Source: an uncultured Clostridia bacterium
Lineage (GTDB): Bacteria > Bacillota > Clostridia > TANB77 > CAG-508
Reading direction: 5' to 3'
Assembly: GCA_934183325.1 (NCBI GenBank)
Contig: CAKPSH010000002.1
Coordinates: forward strand, 60,310-124,309
Length of the DNA: 64,000 bases
Positions within the stretch are counted from its first letter, which is position 1; each line of letters starts with the position of its first letter. The notes beneath the pieces are model-generated. The model saw nothing but the letters and a program-made list of their open reading frames with translations. It did no database searches and was not told where the DNA came from. A program made the position numbers and the translations under genes. Of this stretch, positions 56,167 through 64,000 are shown piece by piece.

Positions 56167-58812
56167 TTAGGATATTTTTTTATTCATATTATAAACGCGG
56201 TTTTTCCTCGATATATCTGTAGTACACTTTTTCCATTCTCTCATTGAATTTACTTTCTTTTGAAGTTCTATAACTGGTATTGGTAATAGTGAAATTCCTA
56301 TTGTGTAAAACCACTGCATACTATTTAATGCTTTTAATTCAAATATGTTAGCTAAACTTGGTATCAAAACAATTATTGTTTGCATCAAGGCACCTAATAT
56401 AAAACTCCCTATTAAGAATTTGTTTTCAAAAATGCTATCTTTAAATATTGATTCTTCTGATTTTACATTAAAACTATGAACTAATTCTAAAAGTCCTAAT
56501 GATATAAATGCCATTGTTCTTCCAACTTCCAATCCATAAAGATTAGTTCCTAATGAAAAAATAACTAAATTCAGTGCTCCTAGCATTATTCCCTCTGTTA
56601 TAATTTTTCCCCATAATCCATCTGAAAATAAACTTTTTTTAGAATCCCTTGGTTTTCTTTCCATTATACCTATTTCTTCTTTTTCTAATCCAAGTGCTAT
56701 TGCTGGGAATGAATCTGTTACTAAATTAATCCATAGCAAGTGAATTGCCAATAATGGTGCTTCCATTCCTAAGACTAATCCCATAAAAATTGTCGTTATT
56801 TCTCCAATATTAGTTGCAATCAAAAAATGTATTGCCTTTTTTATATTATCATATATATTTCTTCCCTGTTTAATAGCCTCAACTATTGTAACAAAATTAT
56901 CATCAACCAAAATCATATCTGAGGCATTTTTTGCAACATCTGTTCCTCCTTTTCCCATTGCTATACCTATATCTGCATTTTTTAATGCTGGACTATCATT
57001 TACTCCATCACCTGTCATTGCAACAACAGCTCCTGTTTTTTGCCAGGCCTTTACAATTCGTACCTTATGTTCTGGTGTAACTCTTGCAAATACTGAATAT
57101 GTTGCAATATTATCAGTTAAATCTTTATCTGAAATTTCGTCAAGCTCAGCTCCTGTGATTGCTTTATCTCCCATTTCTAATATTCCTAACTCTCTTGCAA
57201 TTGCCTTTGCAGTTGCAATATGGTCCCCTGTGATCATTACTGTTTTTATTCCTGCTTTTTTACAAGTTTTAACTGCTTTTTTTACACCTTCTCTCGGTGG
57301 ATCAATCATTCCTATTAATCCTACAAAAACTAAATCTTTTTCCAAATTATCTTTTTCTTTATTTAAATACTCATTTTCTTTATATCCAACTGCAATTACT
57401 CTTAGTGCATTATTTGCCATTTCTATGTTTTTTTCCTCTATTTTCCTTTTCTCAGTTATTGATAATTCTTGTACTTTTCCATTTATGTAAATTTTATTAC
57501 ATCTTTTTATCAATATATCTGGTGCACCTTTTGTTATACTTATATATTTTTCATTATTCTTGTGTACAGTTGTCATAAGTTTTCTGTTTGAATCAAATGG
57601 TATTTCACTAACCCTTTTATTTTCATTATAAAGATCATTTTTATTTATTCCCTTTTCTAATGCTTTATTTACAATTGCTACCTCTGTTGGTTCTCCTTTA
57701 GCACTATTTCTTTCTATTTCGCAGTCTGTACACATACTTCCTAATTTTAAAAGTAATTCATCATTGTCTGAATACAAAGCTCTAACCGTCATTTTATTTT
57801 GTGTTAAAGTTCCTGTCTTATCTGAGCAAATTACATTACTGCAACCTAAAGTTTCAACAGCTGGTAATTTTCTTATTATACTATTTTTCTTTGACATATT
57901 TGTCACTCCAATTGAAAGCATAATTGTTACAATTGCAGGTAATCCGTCTGGTATTGCTGCTACAGCAAGTCCTACTGATGTCATAAACATCTCAACTGGC
58001 TCAATCTTTTTTAATATTCCAATTACATATATTACTGCACAAATAACTAAGCAAACTATTCCTAATATTTTTCCAACCTCTGATAATTTTTTCTGAATTG
58101 GAGTTTCAGGAGTTTCCTCTTCATTTATCATATTTGCAATTTTTCCTATTTTAGTATTCATTCCCGTGTTTGTTACAATTGCTTTTCCTCTTCCCGATAC
58201 CACTATGCTTCCCATAAATCCCATATTTTTCATATCACCAAGTGGTATTTTATCTTTTAATATTGCTTGATTATTTTTTTCAACAGGTTCTGTTTCACCA
58301 GTTAAGCTTGATTCCTCTATTTTTAAGTTAAAACACTCTATTATTCTACAATCTGCTGGTACATAATTTCCAGCTTCTAGCTCAATAATATCTCCGGGCA
58401 CTAAATCCTCAGCATTTATTTCCTGTGTTTTTTTGTTTCTTACTATTTTTGTAATTTTAGGAGTTAACTTTTTCAAGCTTTCTATTGATTTTTCTGCTCT
58501 TTCTTCTTGAATAATTCCCATAATTGCATTTAATATTACTATTGCAATTATGATTATTGAATCTATGTAATCATTTTCTCCTTGCATATATGACGTCATA
58601 GCTGAAATAATTGATGCTATAATCAAGATTATAATCATAAAATCATTAAATTGCTTTACGAATTTTACAATTATGCTTTCTTTCTTCTTTTCCTTTAAAA
58701 CATTTTTTCCATATTTTTCTTGTCTCTTTTTTACTTCATCTTCAGCTAGTCCGTTTACGATATCTGTACATAATCCTTTCTCAACTTCTACTGTTTTTAA
58801 TGTATGCCACAT
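56167..58812 (-). CDS. P-type cation-transporting ATPase, calcium-pump type
   Basis: 881 residues with ~10 helices. Phosphorylation motif CSDKTGTLTQNKMTV, actuator SLTGETEPVEK, hinge GDGVNDSPALKNADIGIAMG and transport helices AIPDGLPAIVTIML and WINLVTDSFPAIALG. These match SERCA/PMCA-like (P2A) pumps for Ca2+. In helix 4 the usual PEGLP is PDGLP, a conservative change of a calcium-binding glutamate that could alter selectivity. Monocistronic; the 58813-59037 gap holds only the next promoter. Confidence 0.9.
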   Translation of the reverse strand: MWHTLKTVEVEKGLCTDIVNGLAEDEVKKRQEKYGKNVLKEKKKESIIVKFVKQFNDFMIIILIIASIISAMTSYMQGENDYIDSIIIIAIVILNAIMGIIQEERAEKSIESLKKLTPKITKIVRNKKTQEINAEDLVPGDIIELEAGNYVPADCRIIECFNLKIEESSLTGETEPVEKNNQAILKDKIPLGDMKNMGFMGSIVVSGRGKAIVTNTGMNTKIGKIANMINEEETPETPIQKKLSEVGKILGIVCLVICAVIYVIGILKKIEPVEMFMTSVGLAVAAIPDGLPAIVTIMLSIGVTNMSKKNSIIRKLPAVETLGCSNVICSDKTGTLTQNKMTVRALYSDNDELLLKLGSMCTDCEIERNSAKGEPTEVAIVNKALEKGINKNDLYNENKRVSEIPFDSNRKLMTTVHKNNEKYISITKGAPDILIKRCNKIYINGKVQELSITEKRKIEEKNIEMANNALRVIAVGYKENEYLNKEKDNLEKDLVFVGLIGMIDPPREGVKKAVKTCKKAGIKTVMITGDHIATAKAIARELGILEMGDKAITGAELDEISDKDLTDNIATYSVFARVTPEHKVRIVKAWQKTGAVVAMTGDGVNDSPALKNADIGIAMGKGGTDVAKNASDMILVDDNFVTIVEAIKQGRNIYDNIKKAIHFLIATNIGEITTIFMGLVLGMEAPLLAIHLLWINLVTDSFPAIALGLEKEEIGIMERKPRDSKKSLFSDGLWGKIITEGIMLGALNLVIFSLGTNLYGLEVGRTMAFISLGLLELVHSFNVKSEESIFKDSIFENKFLIGSFILGALMQTIIVLIPSLANIFELKALNSMQWFYTIGISLLPIPVIELQKKVNSMREWKKCTTDISRKNRVYNMNKKIS

Positions 58813-58960
58813 TATTTTACACCTTTCCTTCCTAGGTTTTTCTTTTTACCTCTCTTGTTTTCTTTATAATAAATATGTAAGACAGGCTATTTTTATGACA
58901 TGCTATTTTTTATTTTAATATTTTTTATTATTTACATAACATTATTATTTTTATAAACTA

Positions 58961-58989
58961 TTTACATTTGCTTCAATTCGTATTATAAT
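58961..58989 (+). promoter_or_regulatory. Promoter of the 68-residue GC-rich gene
   Basis: TTTACA (58961-58966), 17 nt, TATAAT (58984-58989), about 48 nt before the start. Confidence 0.7.
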
Positions 58990-59037
58990 ACAGTTTATCC
59001 GAAAGTTGAAACTTATGTTGAACGAGAGGAGAAGCGT

Positions 59038-59244
59038 ATGTTGGAAAACCGATATCGTGTTAGTTTCTGCCGCAAAGGCGAGTGGTTCAACGATGAGCTG
59101 GAGGATCTTCAGGCTCTGAAGAAAGCTTTCAGCAAGGGACGGTACGAGGGCACTTCTAGCGTTGCCGTGTTTGACCGGTGGCGTGACGATCCCTTTAACA
59201 GTCTCCCGTTGGATAAATACCAGCTCAGCTTGTTGCTCCTCTAA
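59038..59244 (+). CDS. GC-rich orphan gene, 68-residue protein
   Basis: GAGAGGAG lies 5 nt before the ATG. A small charged protein (MLENRYRVSFCRKGEWFNDE through AVFDRWRDDPFNSLPL), unrecognised. Well over 50% G+C by eye, strikingly different from the AT-rich sequence on both sides, with two in-frame CGG codons (59140, 59176) and much GCC/CTG. It has a consensus promoter and a 17-bp perfect terminator. Likely foreign in origin. Confidence 0.65.
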   Translation: MLENRYRVSFCRKGEWFNDELEDLQALKKAFSKGRYEGTSSVAVFDRWRDDPFNSLPLDKYQLSLLLL

Positions 59245-59247
59245 TGG

Positions 59248-59292
59248 CCAAAAGAGGTGTGGGATTTCCCACACCTCTTTTGGTTGTTTTTC
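59248..59292 (+). terminator. Terminator of the 68-residue gene
   Basis: CCAAAAGAGGTGTGGGA and TCCCACACCTCTTTTGG, a 17-bp perfect stem with a TT loop, then TTGTTTTTC. Very strong. Confidence 0.95.
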
Positions 59293-59301
59293 TTTTAATT
59301 T

Positions 59302-60327
59302 TTATTGAATGAACATTGCATCTCCAAAGCTAAAGAATCTATATTTTTCTTTTACAGCTTCATTATAAGCTTTCATTATATAATCTTTACCAGCAAGGGC
59401 TGATACTAGCATAATTAATGTTGATTCTGGTAAATGGAAATTAGTTATTAATCCATCAATACATTTAAACTTATATCCAGGATAAATAAATATTTGAGTA
59501 TCACCTTCATAAGCCTTTACTAACCCTGTATTTTCATCTGCAATTGATTCCAAAACTCTACAAGAAGTTGTCCCAACTGCGATTACCCTTTTTCCATTTT
59601 GCTTTGCTCTGTTAATTTTTTCTACATCTTCTTGTTTTATATAAAAATGTTCTGAGTGCATATCATGTTCTTCTACCTTTTCAACCTTAACTGGTCTGAA
59701 TGTTCCAATTCCAACATGTAAAGTTACATTTGCTACATCTATACCTTTTTGTTTTATTTTTTCAAAAAGCTCATCTGTAAAATGTAATCCTGCTGTAGGT
59801 GCTGCTGCTGACCCCTCATATTTTGCATAAACTGTTTGATATCTATCTTTATCTTTTAGTCTTTCCTTAATATATGGTGGTAATGGCATTAATCCTATTT
59901 GATCTAATATTTCATTAAAAATTCCATCGTAAGTAAATTTTACTCTTCTATTTCCACCTGCAAGGTTTTCTAGTATTTCTGCATTTAATATTCCATCTCC
60001 AAAAGATACCTTTGTACCAACCTGGAGTTTTCTTCCTGGTCTTACCATTACTTCCCATTCATCACCTTGTATTCTATTTAAAAGTAAAAATTCAACATTA
60101 GCTCCTGTTTCTTTTTTTCCGTATAATCTTGCTGGAATAACTTTTGTATTATTTCTAACTAAACAATCTCCTGGTTCTAAATAATCAATAATATCTTTAA
60201 ACACCTTATGCTCTATAGTTTGATTCTTTCTATTTAAAACCATCAATCTTGATTCATCTCTATTTTTTATTGGTACTTGTGCAATTAACTCTTCTGGTAA
60301 ATTATAATTAAACTCTGATACTTCCAT
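59302..60327 (-). CDS. queA: S-adenosylmethionine:tRNA ribosyltransferase-isomerase QueA
   Basis: 341 residues, full length. [54 protein letters not shown] and [15 protein letters not shown] [16 protein letters not shown] are the family blocks. Converts preQ1 in tRNA to epoxyqueuosine, the substrate of QueH, also in this window. Confidence 0.97.
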   Translation of the reverse strand: MEVSEFNYNLPEELIAQVPIKNRDESRLMVLNRKNQTIEHKVFKDIIDYLEPGDCLVRNNTKVIPARLYGKKETGANVEFLLLNRIQGDEWEVMVRPGRKLQVGTKVSFGDGILNAEILENLAGGNRRVKFTYDGIFNEILDQIGLMPLPPYIKERLKDKDRYQTVYAKYEGSAAAPTAGLHFTDELFEKIKQKGIDVANVTLHVGIGTFRPVKVEKVEEHDMHSEHFYIKQEDVEKINRAKQNGKRVIAVGTTSCRVLESIADENTGLVKAYEGDTQIFIYPGYKFKCIDGLITNFHLPESTLIMLVSALAGKDYIMKAYNEAVKEKYRFFSFGDAMFIQ

Positions 60328-60368
60328 TTTGTCGCTAAATATAATAATTTAGCATTTCCCTTCTTTCT

Positions 60369-61747
60369 TTATATATTTGCATTTATTAATTCTTCATCTA
60401 TATATTTTTTTGTTTTTATAAATAGCTTTTGTATATCTTCAAGTAAATTTTGTGGTTCTGAAAATATTTCATTTGAAAAGTCTATCGAATTAGTAAAGTT
60501 ACTACTATGTACAGGTTTTCTTGAAAATACCTCTTTGCTTAAACCAAGCTTTGAGTTTTGAACTCTTCCTTGCATATAATCTTTATACCATTTTTTTAAT
60601 CCTTCTATCTCATCATCTTGGTATCCATGCTCTGCGTATGAGTGTAACTCAATTACTTCATTTCCATATTCTTTTTCTATTCTTTCTAGTCCATGTAAAA
60701 ATTCATGTACATATACTTCCTCTGGAAATGTATTATAATTTGTATATTTATATAATAACGTAGAATTCTCATTTGGTACCCTTATATTTGATAAACCAAT
60801 ATCATTACCATATGTCATTCCTCCGAAGTCCTATCCAGTCTCCACCCATTGAGATTTTTTCTTGATGTAATTCTTCTCCTAATTTGTAAGCAACAAAAAT
60901 ATGATCAAATTCTTCCTTTTCTATATAATTATCTATTATGTTTTTTACATCATTAGCCATAATATAATATCCATGTTCTTCACTATATGATATCGATGTT
61001 ATTGGCATGTTTATATTAAAAACTTTATATGTGACAGTCATTCGATTTCCGTGATAATTCTTTCATTGAAGTTTTAAATCGTTCAAAATTTTCAGTTAAT
61101 AATTCTTTTTCTTCTTTACTTAATTCCATTTTTACTTGTTTATTTATTCCATTTTTTTGTATGTTTACATCTAAACTATTCATTATAAATAATGCACAGT
61201 TCCAATTATTATCTTTCTCTTTTTCTCCTTTTTCAATTTGAAAATCCGAAAACCATACTGTTCCTTTTGAATTATCATCATATGATCCTAATCTAAATAC
61301 TATATCTACACTTTCTCTATTCTTTGAATTAAATTCAAAACTAATTTTTTCCCAACCGTTGCTATTTCCTATATAGCTTTTTGACTTTTCCATTGTATCC
61401 ATTATTCCAATGTTTACACCCGCTTCTGTATTTTCTTTTTCATTTTGAACATTTTCATATTTTACCATTGCAGATACTCTATATGGTGTTTCTTTTTGAG
61501 TTATTATGTTTTTATATATCAAAGCATCATTAAATTCTGTAGAAACTATCTTATAGCTATTTATATTTGAATATTTATTACTTTCATCTCTAGTAAATTC
61601 TGATACTCCTTGTATGTATTCAGCTTTTGAAAACTCGTCAAAGTCATTCAGCTTATATACCTTCCATAATTGACTTATTACCATGTATGCTACTACTAGC
61701 ATAATAACATTAAATATAAGGGTTATTATTCTAAATCCTTTTTTCAT
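60369..61747 (-). CDS. Membrane-anchored putative zinc metallopeptidase, interrupted by two in-frame CGGs
   Basis: Three overlapping frames form one protein of about 458 residues (1379 nt = 459 codons plus two bases). Residues 8-28 are a membrane helix (ITLIFNVIMLVVAYMVISQL). Residues about 70-185 look like a carbohydrate-binding jelly roll (VDIVFRLGSYDDNSKGTVWF). The first frame reaches MKELS, then CGG (61051-61049); skipping C gives ELSGNRMTVTYKVFNINMP. The second frame reaches GGDWIGL, then CGG (60825-60823); skipping C gives DWIGLGGMTYGNDIGLSNI. The third frame holds VYVHEFLHGLERIEKEYG, a zincin HExxH at about residues 347-351. Not assigned to a family. Without shifts each fragment is meaningless. 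Confidence 0.7.
60823..60825 (-). other. CGG frameshift site 3 (metallopeptidase, second site)
   Basis: The codons read GGA CTT CGG AGG; the continuous reading is CTT, skip C, GGA GGA ATG. In the unshifted frame the sequence meets TAA six codons after CGG (RNDIW then stop). Confidence 0.75.
61049..61051 (-). other. CGG frameshift site 4 (metallopeptidase, first site)
   Basis: The codons read TTA TCA CGG AAA; the continuous reading is TCA, skip C, GGA AAT CGA. The unshifted frame ends after KSNDCHI. Confidence 0.75.
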
Positions 61748-61786
61748 ACCATTTTCCTTTCGTTTTTCAATTATCTTATATATAAT

Positions 61787-62158
61787 TTACAAGCATTTCT
61801 TTAGTATCTCTTCTAATCTTTCTTTTTGTTCTGTTAAATACAAATATCCAATTAGACCTTCAAAAGCTGTTGCATACATATATTCTTGTACATTTGAATT
61901 TTTGGGTAAATGATGATTTTTTGTATTACGAGCTCTTCTAACAATGTCTTTTTCTTCATCTGTAAGACTTTCTTCAATTTTCATTAATATCTCCGCCTGA
62001 GCTGAAGCTTTTACTTTTTTTGTAGCTTCTATATGTAACTTGTGTGGCTTAACATTCATATTATTTACTAAATTCTCTCTAATAAATATTTCATAAACCG
62101 CATCCCCAATATATGCCCAAGTTAAAGGACTTAATGTATTAGCTTTATTAATATCCAT
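61787..62158 (-). CDS. mrnC: Mini-ribonuclease III (MrnC)
   Basis: 123 residues. RNase III-like catalytic motifs without an RNA-binding domain: AYIGDAVYEIFIRE and ATAFEGLIGYLYLTEQ. In B. subtilis it finishes 23S rRNA processing. It lies 23 nt after rbgA in the same direction, so both serve 50S assembly. Confidence 0.95.
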   Translation of the reverse strand: MDINKANTLSPLTWAYIGDAVYEIFIRENLVNNMNVKPHKLHIEATKKVKASAQAEILMKIEESLTDEEKDIVRRARNTKNHHLPKNSNVQEYMYATAFEGLIGYLYLTEQKERLEEILKKCL

Positions 62159-62181
62159 TTTTCTTCCTTTCTTTAAGCTTT

Positions 62182-63091
62182 TTATATTGTTTCTAATGTT
62201 ATCCTTCCTATTTTAGCATCTCTGAAGTCTTTTATCAATATATTTGCTGTTTTATTTTCATCAATATTTCCACCAGAGATAATCGCTCCTCTTTTTCTTC
62301 CAATCAATCTCATAACATCCATTATGTTTTCATTTTCAGCTTGACCTTCATTATTTAATAATTCATCTATATCCCCTTCTGTAATTTTATATGTTTGAAT
62401 TAAATTTTCTTTATAGTTTTCTAATAGGAATTTTAATAATTCGTAAGCGATTTCCAAATTATCCAATATTTCATCTTTTATTGTACCTGTAAATGCTAAA
62501 TTTAATGCTATTTTTTCATTTTCAAACTTAGGCCATAAAACACCTGGTGTATCTAATAGCTCAATATTATTTCCTATTCTTATCCATTGATTTTTTACTG
62601 TTACACCTGGTTTATTTCCTACTGTCTGAGTATTTCTATTTGCTAATCTATTGATGATAGATGATTTACCTACATTTGGTATTCCTAATATCATTACTCT
62701 TATTGTTCTGCCTACTCTTCCTTTTTGTAAACCTTTTTCTGTCTCTTCTTTCATCATCTTTTCAATTGTATTAATTATTTCATTATTCTTTTTATTATTT
62801 AGTGAATTATTACTTATAGCGATAACATTATCCTTAGTAAGCTTGTCTTTCCACTTTTGTGTTTGTTTTTCATCTGCTATATCACTTTTATTTAATATAA
62901 TAATCTTCTTCTTGTTTTTTACAATTTCATTTAAATCTGGATTTCTACTTGATATTGGTATTCTAGCATCGATTACTTCTATTACCAAATCTATAATTTT
63001 TAAATCCTCTGATATTATTCTTTTAGCTTTTGCCATGTGTCCGTGGGTACCAGTTAATCGAAGTCTTAGGAAAACTTTTTTCTTCACTCAT
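62182..63091 (-). CDS. rbgA: Ribosome biogenesis GTPase RbgA (YlqF); needs +1 shift at an N-terminal CGG
   Basis: The only start with a good ribosome site (AAAAGGAG, 8 nt) is the ATG at 63091, giving MSEEKSFPKTSINWYP. Then comes CGG (63043-63041). In frame it reads RTHGKS and stops. Skipping C gives INWYPGHMAKAKRIISED, the invariant RbgA N-terminus, and continues to 62182 (910 nt = 303 codons plus one base; 302 residues, Gly17). The permuted G domain follows: NKSDIAD, GIPNVGKSSIINRLANR, DTPGVLWP. A long overlapping frame starting farther upstream in the shifted frame gives a false N-terminus (VFLRLRLTGTHGH). RbgA is required for 50S assembly in B. subtilis, so the gene must be decoded. Confidence 0.9.
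63041..63043 (-). other. CGG frameshift site 5 (rbgA)
   Basis: The codons read TAC CCA CGG ACA; the family-consistent reading is CCA, skip C, GGA CAC ATG. The restored Gly is invariant in the RbgA motif WYPGHMAKA. Confidence 0.9.
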
Positions 63092-63110
63092 TTTTATCGC
63101 TCCTTTTGCT

Positions 63111-63572
63111 TTATTTTATTAAACCACCGTTACATCTTAATTCATATATTTTTACATTGTTTTTGTAAATTGTTTCAATACCATTAAAACAATTTATATC
63201 TCCTTTTACTTCAAAGGTGTATTTGTACTCACCATTGATAAATTCTTTAGGCCCTCTTACAGGAATTACAGTTTTATCTTCACCAACATTCATTAATGCA
63301 GGACGTAAAGCATTATCCATTGCTTCCTCCCCTAACGTTTCATCCAATGTAACTCCATAATAATTCATAGCCCAATAATTTTGATTATCTATATAAACAA
63401 CTTCTTCTCCAATAAATCTTGTACCACCAAAATATGTATCGTGATAAATCATATTATCTTTTTGGTATTCATAATCTTTAGAATTTAATCTTGTGTTTGC
63501 TATTCTTTCAGCAGAATCATTAGCATATGTCTGTTTCTTAGCTTCAATTAGAAACTTTTCTATATTAACCAT
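63111..63572 (-). CDS. DUF5680-like protein
   Basis: 153 residues, GAAGGA before the ATG. The strand pattern YFGGTRFIGEEVVYI and YWAMNYYGVTLDE with a late RPALM and RGPKEF match small DUF5680 proteins, often fused to XRE-type HTH elsewhere; no HTH here. Function unknown. It overlaps the radical-SAM gene by 8 nt. Confidence 0.65.
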   Translation of the reverse strand: MVNIEKFLIEAKKQTYANDSAERIANTRLNSKDYEYQKDNMIYHDTYFGGTRFIGEEVVYIDNQNYWAMNYYGVTLDETLGEEAMDNALRPALMNVGEDKTVIPVRGPKEFINGEYKYTFEVKGDINCFNGIETIYKNNVKIYELRCNGGLIK

Positions 63573-64000
63573 TTTTCATTCCTTCTTTCTTTTTTTCTAC
63601 TAACTCTTTATGATAAAAATAATTTACGTACTTTATTTTATTTTTCTCACAGTAATTATTTATTTCATCTGCCAATTTTGTCCAATAGTTATTATTTTTA
63701 GTTACATATATATCAAGATATTTAGAATATAATTCATTATAATTCTCTTTAATATAATCTAAAATTTCCTTTTTATAACTACCTCTTAAATTAAGATTTT
63801 CAAACCAATATTCATCTACATATTCTTTTGATATTTCTATTATTTCTTTCCACTCAGTTATATAAGGAAAAATTGGAGACATAAATAAAACTGTATAAAT
63901 TCCATTTTCATGTAATTTTTTTAGTGTTTCTAATCTATCTTTTATAGAACTTGCATTATCCATATCGTTTTTGAATTTTTCATTCAATGTATTAATAGAC
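63565..64000 (-). CDS. Radical SAM protein, SPL-like family (5' end cut off)
   Basis: The frame is open through the window edge (codons SINTLNEKF continue past 63987), so the start and the radical-SAM cysteines lie outside. The visible C-terminal ~140 residues (LKKLHENGIYTVLFMSPIFP, EYVDEYWFENLNLRGSYKKE) match the spore-photoproduct-lyase-like COG1533 proteins, which are usually 260-300 residues. The substrate is unknown. Confidence 0.75.
   Translation of the reverse strand, partial: SINTLNEKFKNDMDNASSIKDRLETLKKLHENGIYTVLFMSPIFPYITEWKEIIEISKEYVDEYWFENLNLRGSYKKEILDYIKENYNELYSKYLDIYVTKNNNYWTKLADEINNYCEKNKIKYVNYFYHKELVEKKKEGMKNG

Noticed and set aside
5021..63043. CGG reassigned to another amino acid (Gln or Trp, as reported in some bacteria)
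   Set aside because: In all five cases the frame changes at CGG; reading it as any amino acid in frame still leads to foreign sequence and an early stop.
5021..63043. Random assembly or sequencing errors
   Set aside because: Errors would not all be a C before GG, would include deletions and would favour homopolymers. None of the five is at a homopolymer. Not fully excluded without reads.
62182..63087. A 301-residue frame starting MKKKVFLRLRLTGTHGH as the rbgA product
   Set aside because: It has no ribosome site at its start and an atypical N-terminus, while the overlapping ATG at 63091 with AAAAGGAG encodes SINWYP, the true family start, joined at CGG.
1..64000. CRISPR arrays, tRNA or rRNA genes, prophage or insertion-sequence genes
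   Set aside because: No regular spaced repeats, no cloverleaf with CCA-type end and no transposase or integrase frames were seen on either strand.

Overview
The window looks like chromosome from an AT-rich, endospore-forming member of the Clostridia. The evidence is very low G+C, sporulation genes (spoVS, spoVT, spoIVFA-spoIVFB, cotJABC), strong Shine-Dalgarno sites, Firmicutes housekeeping genes (rny, ymdB, recD2, mrnC, rbgA) and CIRCE heat-shock operators. Genus and species cannot be read from the sequence. No rRNA, tRNA, CRISPR array, transposase or prophage was seen.

Layout. 1-9.5 kb: a cut-off secreted M6-type metalloprotease with a dockerin, a queH-acetyltransferase fusion, two membrane glycosyltransferases, ruvB and a compositionally odd orphan gene. 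9.7-24 kb: a 56-residue gene with its own promoter and terminator, a D,D-carboxypeptidase, trmR, typA, plsC-cmk-(P-loop/Asp23 protein), recD2, spoVS, ymdB, rny and a radical-SAM activase, with GC-rich orphan genes between them. 24-34 kb: rpsF-ssb-rpsR, ispG, mutL, spoVT, comFC, cotJABC, a ParE/Phd module, a small leucine-rich-repeat gene and a LysR regulator. 34.9-42.7 kb: a seven-gene unit with a two-component system and a Dlt-like aminoacylation set that includes a PLP decarboxylase. 42.8-58.8 kb: hsp20, a Fur-family regulator, spoIVFA-spoIVFB, clpB, an acyl-CoA ligase, twin DUF2207 proteins with LemA, and a P-type cation ATPase. 59-64 kb: queA, a membrane-anchored putative metallopeptidase, mrnC, rbgA, a DUF5680 protein and a cut-off radical-SAM protein.

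Main observation. Four AT-rich genes (a glycosyltransferase, spoIVFA, the putative metallopeptidase and rbgA) are broken at five places. Every break lies exactly on an in-frame CGG codon. Skipping the C and reading on as GGN (Gly) restores a continuous protein, including the invariant N-terminal motif of the ribosome-assembly GTPase RbgA. In a by-eye scan these five are the only in-frame CGG codons in the AT-rich genes. The likeliest reading is that CGG has no cognate tRNA here and causes a +1 frameshift. Several GC-rich orphan genes in the same window do contain in-frame CGG, which is an unresolved contradiction.

Other points of interest are the Dlt-like operon with a decarboxylase, a ~146-nt triple-hairpin repeat found downstream of two operons, a 38-nt palindromic repeat in three copies, and Cys-Cys-rich extensions on all three CotJ proteins.
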